Assembly (NCBI GenBank): GCA_019423795.1 | Contig: JAHZAT010000037.1 | Location: forward strand, 6,665-40,322 | Length of the DNA: 33,658 nt | Source: Clostridiales bacterium | GTDB lineage: Bacteria; Bacillota; Clostridia; Lachnospirales; Lachnospiraceae | Reading direction: 5' to 3' | In this document: positions 1 through 6,727 of the stretch, piece by piece | Numbering within the stretch: position 1 is the stretch's first letter | How the letters are laid out: the number at the start of each line of letters is the position of its first letter | The notes under the pieces: model-generated | What the model was told of the DNA's origin: nothing | The model's database searches: none | The model's input: the letters and a program-made list of their open reading frames with translations, nothing else | Translations under genes and position numbers: made by a program

Positions 1-1
1 C

Positions 2-427
2 TTAAAAGATTTCTGCAAAGCATTTGAAGAAGGAAACGCAGAAGCAATCGAAGAACAATTTAATAACTACCTAATGAAAACCATCAGCATCCGAGACACC
101 TTCACAACCAAAAAAGAAAACTTCTACCATGGAGTCCTCCTAGGCTTACTAAGCTACGACCCAGACTGGTACATTACCTCAAACCAAGAAAGCGGAGACG
201 GATACAGCGATATCATGATCGAAGCAGAACAAGCCAGAATCGGAATCATTATAGAAGTAAAATATGCAGAAAACATCAAAACACTAGATAAAGCATGCCA
301 AAAAGCACTAAAACAGATCAAAGAAAAGAATTACGATCAGAAACTAGAAGAAGAAGGCTACGAAACAATATTAAACTACGGAATCGCCTGCTATAAAAAA
401 CGATGTAAAGTTTTGGTAGACAAATAA
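2..427 (+). CDS. C-terminal part of an AAA-ATPase-like / PD-(D/E)XK nuclease-family protein (5' end outside window)
   Basis: The reading frame is open from base 2 through the first in-frame ATG (74), so this is the 3' end of a longer gene and not a 117-residue protein. The visible ~141 residues match the PD-(D/E)XK domain found at the C-terminus of AAA-ATPase-like (DUF1703-type) proteins: a hydrophobic YHGVLLGLL helix, then GYSDIMIE with the acidic Asp, then IIIEVKYAE with the E-x-K catalytic pair, then an AxxQIKEKNY helix. In this family an N-terminal AAA module normally precedes the nuclease fold; it would lie upstream of the window. Cellular role is unknown; members are abundant and multicopy in gut Clostridia and Bacteroidetes. 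Codons here favour C-ending forms and CTA (AAC, ATC, ACC, TAC), unlike the genes that follow, which suggests recent acquisition. Confidence 0.8.
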   Translation, partial: LKDFCKAFEEGNAEAIEEQFNNYLMKTISIRDTFTTKKENFYHGVLLGLLSYDPDWYITSNQESGDGYSDIMIEAEQARIGIIIEVKYAENIKTLDKACQKALKQIKEKNYDQKLEEEGYETILNYGIACYKKRCKVLVDK

Positions 428-514
428 TATAAAATAGAACCATTATCATTTTTAGAAAAAATTGTAAGTAAAATTTACATGATAATAAATATAGAATATA
501 TAGTTATTACCAAT

Positions 515-735
515 AACCTTCAGCGTATATAAGAGATATAAAATAAATAAAAGGTAGCTAAACGATAGAATTTCATAGGATTTTTTACAAAATCGCAGCA
601 AACTTGGTGCGATGTCTGAGCGAAGCGAGTTTCGCAAGGAAAGTTTGCGAACAAGCGTTTTGTAAAAAATCCGTCAATGAAATTCGTGTTTAGCCACCTT
701 TTATTTATTTTATATCTCTTATATACGTCAAAGAT
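515..735. repeat. ~200 bp imperfect palindrome (long hairpin element) in the 428-747 gene-free gap
   Basis: This gap between the nuclease gene and the CYTH gene holds no convincing gene. Left arm (about 524-594) and right arm (about 657-727) are reverse complements over some 70 bases with few mismatches; for example GTATATAAGAGATATAAAAT at 525 mirrors the end at 726, and TTTTTTACAAAA at 581 mirrors the TTTTGTAAAAAA stretch at 658. The ~60-base centre contains further short inverted repeats (GCAAACTT/AAGTTTGC and GCGAA/TTCGC), so the whole could fold into one long hairpin. Pairing weakens outside 515-735. It could be a MITE-like non-autonomous element or a bidirectional terminator for the two convergent genes. 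No transposase is present and I cannot tell whether copies exist elsewhere. Confidence 0.75.
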
Positions 736-747
736 TATGACAAACAA

Positions 748-1191
748 TTATTTATTCGCCAAATTATTATTCTGATACCGGGAATCAAACGTAACCTCAT
801 CATCAAACCATTCAGGCCCTTCATACTCTACAGCGACTTCCTCACTAGGAAATTCCACCTCAGCCATTACAAGCCCCTCATATTCTCCATGAAAGACATC
901 CAGCTCAATAATAAATCCATGTTCATCCGGAATCTTATAACGAGTCTTAGAAATTAAAATCCCATCCACCTTCGGAAGCAGATGTTCATAAGCTGCCTTA
1001 TCAAGCGGAAATTCATGCTCGGTTCTAGCCATCAATCCCTTACTCTTAAAAGTCAAGAAATACTGCTTATTCATCCTGCGGATACGAATGACAGGCTCCA
1101 TGCAAAGATAGCCCTGTTCGATCTCAGAGTGTGGATAAGAATCCAGATTATCAGGTAAGTTGTGGACGATAAATTTTCTTTCGATTTCCAT
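748..1191 (-). CDS. CYTH domain (triphosphate tunnel metalloenzyme family) protein
   Basis: A 147-residue protein starting MEIERKF, the E-x-E-x-K signature that opens CYTH domains and coordinates metal and triphosphate. It is followed by alternating basic and acidic strands (RIRRMNKQYFLTFKSKG, then EHEFPLD, RYKI, IELDVFHGE, MAEVEFPSE) expected for the eight-stranded tunnel. Family members hydrolyse inorganic triphosphate or thiamine triphosphate or make cAMP; a short bacterial form like this is most likely a triphosphatase, but the substrate is inferred. I start at 1191 because AAGGAGG lies 8 bases upstream; ATGs at 1197 and 1215 are too close to, or upstream of, that site. It is transcribed divergently from trmB. 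Confidence 0.85.
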   Translation of the reverse strand: MEIERKFIVHNLPDNLDSYPHSEIEQGYLCMEPVIRIRRMNKQYFLTFKSKGLMARTEHEFPLDKAAYEHLLPKVDGILISKTRYKIPDEHGFIIELDVFHGEYEGLVMAEVEFPSEEVAVEYEGPEWFDDEVTFDSRYQNNNLANK

Positions 1192-1250
1192 GAGCATTTC
1201 CTCCTTGAAGTGCAAATCCTAAGCCTCTTAAGGCCTCATACTTTTTCTTT

Positions 1251-1279
1251 ATTATACCCATCGTCTATGATATAATCAA
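1251..1279 (-). promoter_or_regulatory. Promoter for the CYTH gene
   Basis: On the minus strand TTGATT (1279-1274) and TATAAT (1256-1251) are separated by exactly 17 bases, a near-consensus housekeeping promoter. The plus-strand TATAAT at 1271-1276, the probable -10 of trmB, overlaps its -35 box, so the two divergent promoters share sequence. Confidence 0.7.
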
Positions 1280-1317
1280 CAAAGATTCGAGAAAAAAGAC
1301 AAAGGAGATGAATATAA

Positions 1318-1962
1318 ATGCGTTTAAGAAATGTACCAGGAGCGAGAGAAACAATTATTGAAAACCAGTTTTCCATCCAAGAGCCAGAACAGAAGAAAGG
1401 AAAATGGGCAGAGGTATTTGGAAATGATCATCCAATCCACATCGAAGTAGGAATGGGAAAAGGACAGTTTATCATAGAAATGGCAAGAAGAAATCCAGAA
1501 GTAAACTATATTGGAATCGAAAAATATTCAAGTGTCTTAGTAAGAGCTGTAGAGAAATTAGAAGATTTTGAACAGGACAACCTTCGTTTGATCCGTATGG
1601 ATGCAGAGAATATCGAAGAAGTGTTTGACAAAGATGAAGTAGACAGGATTTATTTAAACTTCTCTGATCCATGGCCAAAAGACCGTCATGCAAAGAGAAG
1701 ATTGACATCTACAAGATTTTTAGAACGATATGATAATATCCTGACACCAGAAGGAAGAGTGATGTTTAAGACAGATAACAAAGACTTATTTGATTTCTCC
1801 TTAGAGCAGGTAGAAGAAGCAGGATGGATCCTGGAAAATCACACATACGATCTTCATCACAGCGAATATAATGAAGGAAATGTCATGACAGAATACGAGG
1901 AGAAATTCTCAGCCAAAGGAAATCCAATCTGCCGTTTAGTAGCATATCGTCATGCCAAGTAA
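1318..1962 (+). CDS. trmB: tRNA (guanine-N7-)-methyltransferase
   Basis: A 214-residue cytosolic enzyme of the TrmB/YggH family, which uses S-adenosylmethionine to methylate N7 of G46 in the variable loop of tRNAs. The SAM-binding loop is visible as IEVGMGKGQFI, followed by NYIGIEKY. The family signature LNFSDPWPK, followed by DRHAKRRL, forms the catalytic and tRNA-binding region, and the C-terminal YEEKFSAKGNPICRL is typical. Length is normal for Firmicutes. The start is fixed by AAAGGAG about 9 bases upstream. It lies divergent to the CYTH gene and upstream of trxA; a separate promoter before trxA suggests monocistronic transcription. Confidence 0.97.
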   Translation: MRLRNVPGARETIIENQFSIQEPEQKKGKWAEVFGNDHPIHIEVGMGKGQFIIEMARRNPEVNYIGIEKYSSVLVRAVEKLEDFEQDNLRLIRMDAENIEEVFDKDEVDRIYLNFSDPWPKDRHAKRRLTSTRFLERYDNILTPEGRVMFKTDNKDLFDFSLEQVEEAGWILENHTYDLHHSEYNEGNVMTEYEEKFSAKGNPICRLVAYRHAK

Positions 1963-1967
1963 AAGGA

Positions 1968-1997
1968 TTGCATAAAATAAACAAAAAGTGGTAATAT
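1968..1997 (+). promoter_or_regulatory. Probable promoter for trxA and the ABC-F gene
   Basis: TTGCAT (1968-1973) and TAATAT (1992-1997) are 18 bases apart; an alternative -10, TATAAT, overlaps at 1995-2000. This would give a leader of about 140 bases before trxA. Confidence 0.5.
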
Positions 1998-2001
1998 AAT
2001 C

Positions 2002-2124
2002 ATGAAACAAGGAAAGTTTCGATGCAAGATCCAGTTGTTTCTATATTTGCATCCATGTATGAACAGATGGGTCTGTCAATTTTTTCAGTCACTAGACGAA
2101 GCAAAACGATGTTTAAATAAATAG
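2002..2124 (+). CDS. Possible 40-residue Cys-containing small protein (doubtful)
   Basis: An ATG-started frame of 40 codons lies in the leader of trxA. The translation is basic with four cysteines (for example YLHPCMNRWVC) and ends in DEAKRCLNK. There is no clear Shine-Dalgarno sequence, and the start lies only a few bases from the predicted transcription start, so translation would be nearly leaderless. I do not recognise the peptide. It is listed because a small Cys-rich peptide next to thioredoxin could be real; chance is the simpler explanation. Confidence 0.2.
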   Translation: MKQGKFRCKIQLFLYLHPCMNRWVCQFFQSLDEAKRCLNK

Positions 2125-2144
2125 CAAAGGATAGGTGAATTATT

Positions 2145-2462
2145 ATGGAATATACATTTACAAGTGATAATTTTGAAGAAGAAGTATTAAAAAGTGATGT
2201 GCCAGTATTAGTAGATATGTTTGCAACATGGTGCGGACCTTGTAAGATGATGGCACCGGTGGTAGCACAATTAGCTGAAGAATATGAAGGAACTGTAAAA
2301 GTCGGAAAACTTGATATCGATCAGAATGTTGATATCGTAGCACAGTACAAGATCATGTCAGTTCCAACATTTTTAGTGATCAAAGATGGAGAGGTTAAGG
2401 CAAAACTGATCGGAGCAGTATCCAAAGAAGAATTAGTCGAAGCGATCGATCAGGCAAAGTAG
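2145..2462 (+). CDS. trxA: Thioredoxin
   Basis: A 105-residue single-domain thioredoxin, the cytosolic dithiol reductant recycled by thioredoxin reductase. The active site is FATWCGPCKM with the redox pair Cys30 and Cys33, and the cis-proline of the fold is Pro74 in SVPTFL. Further conserved features are the buried Asp in LVDMF and the C-terminal LIGAVSKEEL strand-helix. Length is standard. An AGGTGA ribosome site precedes the ATG. The ABC-F gene begins 4 bases after the stop, so the two are probably co-transcribed and translationally coupled. The reductase gene is not in the window. Confidence 0.96.
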   Translation: MEYTFTSDNFEEEVLKSDVPVLVDMFATWCGPCKMMAPVVAQLAEEYEGTVKVGKLDIDQNVDIVAQYKIMSVPTFLVIKDGEVKAKLIGAVSKEELVEAIDQAK

Positions 2463-2466
2463 TAAG

Positions 2467-4254
2467 ATGAATATATTAAATATTGAACATATCAGCAAAA
2501 TTTATGGAGAGAAAGTCATTTTTGATGACGTATCTCTTGGAATCCACAGTGGCGATAAGATTGGTGTGATCGGGGTCAACGGTACAGGAAAGACTACATT
2601 ATTAAAGATCATTGTCAAGATCAACGAGCCAGACAAAGGACAGATTATCTGTGGAAATGGAATCCGTGTATCTTATCTTCCACAGAATCCAGAATTTCCG
2701 AAGAGACAAAGCATTCTTGAATATGTGATGGATGGAAAAGAACATCAGGACTGGAAGACAGAGAGTGAAGCAAAAACGATCCTCACAAAACTTGGAATCT
2801 ATGATTTTGATGAAGGATGTAATCATTTATCTGGAGGCCAGAAGAAGAGAGTTGCACTCGCAAGAACTTTAGTAGATCCAACCGAAGTACTGATCCTTGA
2901 TGAGCCAACCAACCACTTAGATAACGATATGGTTCTATGGCTGGAAGAATTCTTAAACAGCTTTAGAGGTGTATTGATCATGGTAACCCATGACCGTTAT
3001 TTCTTAGATCGTGTAACGAATAAGATCGTAGAGATCGACAAAGGAAAGCTTTACGAATACGATACCAACTATTCTGGATTCGTAGAGTTAAAAGTCCAGC
3101 GCGAAGAGATGGAACTAGCGACAGAACGTAAGCGCCAGAGTTTACTCCGCGTGGAAATGGAATGGATGAAACAGGGAATCAAAGCGAGAGGAACGAGACA
3201 GAGAGCCAGAACGGAACGTTTTGAAGAACTTAAGAATGCCAAAGGTCCATCCATGCAGCAAAATGTTGAGATGGATTCGATCAGCAGCCGTCTTGGAAAG
3301 ACAACGATCGAGTTAGAACACATTTCCAAAGGATTTGGTGACAAACATCTGATCAATGATTTCTCTTACATCGTATTAAGAGATGACAGGATTGGATTTA
3401 TCGGATCAAATGGCTGTGGAAAATCAACTTTGATGAAGATGATCATGGGAATCTTAAAGCCGGACGAAGGAAACATTACGATCGGTGACACCGTAAAGAT
3501 TGGGTATTTTGCACAGGAAAATGAAGATATGACAGGAGATATCCGTGTCATTGATTATATCAGAAATGTCGCAGAATACATCCAGACAACGAAAGGGCAG
3601 GCAAGTGCATCCCAGATGCTAGACCGTTTCCTGTTCCCGCCAGAACTTCAATACACACCGCTTGATAAACTTTCTGGAGGAGAACAGAGACGTCTCTACT
3701 TATTAAAAGTATTGATGGAAGCACCAAATGTTCTGATCCTCGATGAGCCGACCAACGACCTTGACATCCAGACATTAACGATCTTAGAAGATTATCTGGA
3801 TACGTTCGCAGGAATCGTGATCACAGTATCTCATGACCGATATTTTCTTGATCGTATTGTAAACAGGATCTTTGCGTTTGAAGAAGGTGGACATTTAAAA
3901 CAGTACGAAGGCGGTTATACGGATTATCTGGAGAAAGTAAAGCCAATTGCGAAACAAGAGAAAAGTAAACCAGAGAAAAAAGAAAATAATGGAAAGAAAT
4001 TCCAGAAAGAACACCAAAAGAAGCTCAAGTTTACATACAAAGAACAAAAAGAATTTGAAACGATTGATGATGATATTGCGAAACTGGAGGAAAAAATAGA
4101 ACAGTTAGATGAAGAAATCATAGAAAATGCAACGAATTCTGGTAAATTAGCAGAGCTTACGCAGCAAAAAGAAAAGACAGAAGAAGCTTTGAATGAAAAG
4201 ATGGACCGTTGGGTATATTTAAATGATCTGGCAGAACAGATAGCGAATCAATAA
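2467..4254 (+). CDS. ABC-F family ATPase, Uup-like (ribosome-associated)
   Basis: A 595-residue soluble protein with two ATP-binding cassettes and no membrane segments, the hallmark of ABC-F translation factors. Cassette 1 has Walker A GVNGTGKTT (about 36-44), signature LSGGQKKR and Walker B LILDEPTNHLD. Cassette 2 has GSNGCGKST, LSGGEQRR and LILDEPTNDLD. Between them is the charged P-site interaction linker with WMKQGIKARGTRQR. The last ~90 residues form a Lys/Glu-rich coiled coil (KLEEKIEQLDEEI) typical of the Uup C-terminal domain. Such proteins act on stalled or assembling ribosomes; some ABC-F proteins give antibiotic resistance, but the long CTD and housekeeping context favour an Uup-type role. 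Translation is likely coupled to trxA. Confidence 0.9.
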   Translation: MNILNIEHISKIYGEKVIFDDVSLGIHSGDKIGVIGVNGTGKTTLLKIIVKINEPDKGQIICGNGIRVSYLPQNPEFPKRQSILEYVMDGKEHQDWKTESEAKTILTKLGIYDFDEGCNHLSGGQKKRVALARTLVDPTEVLILDEPTNHLDNDMVLWLEEFLNSFRGVLIMVTHDRYFLDRVTNKIVEIDKGKLYEYDTNYSGFVELKVQREEMELATERKRQSLLRVEMEWMKQGIKARGTRQRARTERFEELKNAKGPSMQQNVEMDSISSRLGKTTIELEHISKGFGDKHLINDFSYIVLRDDRIGFIGSNGCGKSTLMKMIMGILKPDEGNITIGDTVKIGYFAQENEDMTGDIRVIDYIRNVAEYIQTTKGQASASQMLDRFLFPPELQYTPLDKLSGGEQRRLYLLKVLMEAPNVLILDEPTNDLDIQTLTILEDYLDTFAGIVITVSHDRYFLDRIVNRIFAFEEGGHLKQYEGGYTDYLEKVKPIAKQEKSKPEKKENNGKKFQKEHQKKLKFTYKEQKEFETIDDDIAKLEEKIEQLDEEIIENATNSGKLAELTQQKEKTEEALNEKMDRWVYLNDLAEQIANQ

Positions 4255-4260
4255 CAATAA

Positions 4261-4301
4261 AAGAGGATTGACTCACAAATATCATATGAGTCAATCCTCT
4301 T
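4261..4301. terminator. Bidirectional intrinsic terminator
   Basis: AAGAGGATTGACTCA (4261-4275) pairs perfectly with TGAGTCAATCCTCTT (4287-4301) around an 11-base loop. A/T-rich tracts on both sides let it serve the ABC-F gene and the convergent permease gene. Confidence 0.85.
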
Positions 4302-4307
4302 ATTATG

Positions 4308-5483
4308 TTAAGCTTCTTTTTCTAACTTAATATTCTTCTTATACAATCGATAATCCACCCAGTTTCCGATCAAAAATTGAACTGTAGCAAAAAACGGAAC
4401 TCCAAGGAACATTCCAAGTGGACCGAAATAAGCGCCACCGACAGTGATGGAAAATAAAATCAGTAGTGGACGAACTCCGGTAGATTCTCCAAGGATCTTA
4501 GGTCCAAGGATCAGACCGTCAAACTGCTGTAGGACAAAAACCATGATAATAAAGATCAGGCACTTCGTCGGGCTTACGATAAAAAGAATAAAAGCGCCAG
4601 GAACTGCACCAATGATCGGTCCAAAATAAGGAATCATATTTGTGATACCGATAATAACACTGATCAATACGGTATAAGGAAGTTTTAAAATAGTCATCGC
4701 AACAAAAGCCAGTAAACCAATGATCAGAGAATCAATGGATTTTCCGATAATGAAACCAGAAAAAATATTATGACAATCTTTTAAAGTGCGAAGTACACGA
4801 TAAGAGAAATTTTCATTAAAGATTGCAAGAACCAATCGTTTTCCAGCATTTTTTAAAATAAATTTATCGATTGTCATATAAATAGAAACAATAAATGCGA
4901 TAAACAGGTTAAATAATCCCTTGGCAAAAGACATGGAAGCCTCATAAAGCATAGGGACGATATTGGTCAGAAGATTGTTGGTCAGTTCGAAAAGCTTTGG
5001 TAATGTCTTTGTCTCGATCATATCGGCAATCTGACCAGGAAACATATCTGTGCTGTTCTCACGATAATGTTCAAAAATCGACATTATCGATTTATAAATA
5101 TCGGGAATCATCAGGGATAGTTCACGAATACTGTCATATAACTGTGGAATGATAAATCGAAGACATACAATGATAAAACCAACCATGACAAGATAACTGA
5201 TCAAAATGGCGAGTCCACGCTGTGTACTGGCAGATTTCTTCTTTAAAAGTTTTATTGATACATTTCTTTGAAAGAAAGCTACAACAGGGTTTAAAATATA
5301 GGCAATCAGAAATCCCATAAAAAATGGAAATAAGATTTCCCATAATTGAGAGATCAGTTTGCTTGTATTAGACCATTGTGTTATAAAGCGGAAGATCACA
5401 CATCCGATCAGGATAACAGCAATGGTATAGATAGAAATCGTAAAATACTTTTTATTCGATTCGAATTTGTGGTTACTTGACAT
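4308..5483 (-). CDS. AI-2E / PerM (YdiK-like) family membrane permease
   Basis: A 391-residue polytopic membrane protein of the PerM/AI-2E transporter family. A short basic N-terminus leads into two hydrophobic helices (about 15-60). A long periplasmic-type insertion with IPQLYDSIRELSLMIPDI and several amphipathic helices follows, then a cluster of C-terminal membrane segments with the family motif ITNMIPYFGPIIGAVPG and LGPKILGEST. Only a few members have been shown to export autoinducer-2; others act as Na+/H+ antiporters or have unknown cargo, so substrate is not assigned. Start supported by AGAGGAG 6 bases upstream. Its own promoter is visible at 5527-5555. Confidence 0.88.
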   Translation of the reverse strand: MSSNHKFESNKKYFTISIYTIAVILIGCVIFRFITQWSNTSKLISQLWEILFPFFMGFLIAYILNPVVAFFQRNVSIKLLKKKSASTQRGLAILISYLVMVGFIIVCLRFIIPQLYDSIRELSLMIPDIYKSIMSIFEHYRENSTDMFPGQIADMIETKTLPKLFELTNNLLTNIVPMLYEASMSFAKGLFNLFIAFIVSIYMTIDKFILKNAGKRLVLAIFNENFSYRVLRTLKDCHNIFSGFIIGKSIDSLIIGLLAFVAMTILKLPYTVLISVIIGITNMIPYFGPIIGAVPGAFILFIVSPTKCLIFIIMVFVLQQFDGLILGPKILGESTGVRPLLILFSITVGGAYFGPLGMFLGVPFFATVQFLIGNWVDYRLYKKNIKLEKEA

Positions 5484-5526
5484 TTGAGACTCCTCTTAGA
5501 ATGATAATTAATCAATAATATCATTT

Positions 5527-5555
5527 ATTATAGACGTTTTTAAGATCAGTTACAA
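5527..5555 (-). promoter_or_regulatory. Promoter for the PerM-family gene
   Basis: Minus-strand TTGTAA (5555-5550), a 17-base spacer and a perfect TATAAT (5532-5527), 44 bases upstream of the start codon. Confidence 0.7.
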
Positions 5556-5626
5556 GACAATATAAGATTTCAATAAAAGAAAAACACCATCCCCGGCTAC
5601 AAAATCAACCAAAAACAGTGCTTTAG

Positions 5627-5699
5627 TACGCGATGAGGGGTTCGAACCCTCGACACCCTGATTAAGAGTCAGGTGCTCTACCAACTGAGCTAATCACGC
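5627..5699 (-). tRNA. tRNA-Lys (anticodon CTT)
   Basis: Read on the minus strand this folds as a standard 73-base tRNA. The acceptor GCGTGAT pairs with ATCGCGT (two G-U pairs), with discriminator A. The D arm is GCTC-AGTTGGTAGA-GCAC and the anticodon stem CCTGA/TCAGG encloses CTCTTAA, giving anticodon CTT. The variable loop is GTGTC, and the T arm GAGGG/CCCTC encloses TTCGAAC. The 3' CCA is not encoded. It is a single tRNA with its own promoter. Confidence 0.96.
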
Positions 5700-5742
5700 A
5701 TATCTTATGAAGTTTTTACTGCGCTTCCTTAACGCAAGATTT

Positions 5743-5771
5743 ATTATATACGAATGTTTTAAGAAATGCAA
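5743..5771 (-). promoter_or_regulatory. Promoter for tRNA-Lys
   Basis: Minus-strand TTGCAT (5771-5766) and TATAAT (5748-5743) with a 17-base spacer. It lies 44 bases upstream of the tRNA 5' end. Confidence 0.75.
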
Positions 5772-5885
5772 GCATTATTTTTAATTTTTTTATTTTTTTT
5801 TACAAAAAATTTAAAGAAAGTTAATAACGGTACAAAAAAAGCCCGAAATATGGTATTCTAGAGACTGGAAAGGGGATAAAATTTC

Positions 5886-6680
5886 ATGGATAAAATAGCG
5901 GTCGCACAGACAACATCTTCCGGAAACTGGAGAGAAAATATAGAAAAAGCAAAACAATATATAAAGAAAGCAACAGAAGAAGAGGCAGTTATGATCATTT
6001 TTCCAGAATATTTCATGAATTATTATCCGGATGCTGAACACAACTATACAAAAAAGGCACAAAGCTTGCATGGCGAATTTGTACAGGCAATGAAGATGCT
6101 TGCAAAAGAGTTTAAGATGTGGATCATTTTTGGGATGAATGAACAGACTGTGGATGAAACAAAAAACTACAATACAATGGTAATCCTGAATGACCTGGGA
6201 GAACTTGTGTCTGATTATAAAAAGACACATTTGTTTAATGCATATAAATGGAATGAATCAATGAATACGCTTAAGGGGGATTGTTTGTTTACACCGATTA
6301 AGACACCTGCAGGTGTGATCGGACTTGGAATCTGTTATGATCTCAGATTTCCGGAACTTGCAAGATATGAAGCATTATCTGGAACTCAGGTCATGTTGTA
6401 TCCAGCGGCATGGGTTAAGGGTAAAGGAAAATTTATGCAGTGGGAGACACTTCTTCGGGCAAGAGCTATTGAAAATGAGATGTATGTTTTAGGATGTTGT
6501 CATTACAGTAAGGAACATTACATGGGAAGAAGTACTGGATTTGCACCAGATGGAACCAGATTGTATTTAGGAGAAGAAAAGGAAGAGCTGCTCTATGCAC
6601 AGATAGATAAAGAACAGATTCAAAATATAAGAACAGCCAATCCTGTCTTTGAAAACAGGAGAAAAGATCTCTACGATTAA
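5886..6680 (+). CDS. Carbon-nitrogen hydrolase (nitrilase superfamily), omega-amidase-like
   Basis: A 264-residue cytosolic amidase of the nitrilase superfamily. The catalytic triad is readable: Glu41 in IIFPEYF, Lys113 in DYKKTHLF and the nucleophile Cys150 in GLGICYDLRFPEL. The CYDLRFPE signature is typical of the Nit/NIT2 branch, whose members hydrolyse alpha-ketoglutaramate or deaminated glutathione as metabolite repair. That assignment is by family resemblance, and other short amides are possible. Length is normal. AAAGGGG precedes the start by about 10 bases. The penicillin-binding protein gene follows 47 bases later and could share its transcript, though no functional link is obvious. 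Confidence 0.88.
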   Translation: MDKIAVAQTTSSGNWRENIEKAKQYIKKATEEEAVMIIFPEYFMNYYPDAEHNYTKKAQSLHGEFVQAMKMLAKEFKMWIIFGMNEQTVDETKNYNTMVILNDLGELVSDYKKTHLFNAYKWNESMNTLKGDCLFTPIKTPAGVIGLGICYDLRFPELARYEALSGTQVMLYPAAWVKGKGKFMQWETLLRARAIENEMYVLGCCHYSKEHYMGRSTGFAPDGTRLYLGEEKEELLYAQIDKEQIQNIRTANPVFENRRKDLYD

Positions 6681-6727
6681 ATAAAATAATACAGATCAAG
6701 GTAGGAATCAGAAAGAGGTAGTATCAT

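Noticed and set aside
452..747. Two minus-strand open frames of 61 and 75 codons in the gap after the nuclease gene
   Set aside because: They lie in the palindromic repeat, have unnatural hydrophobic/aromatic composition and no ribosome site.
5811..6230. Minus-strand open frame of 139 codons over the amidase gene
   Set aside because: It is the shadow of a clear nitrilase-family gene on the other strand, Cys/Phe/His-rich and without a family match.
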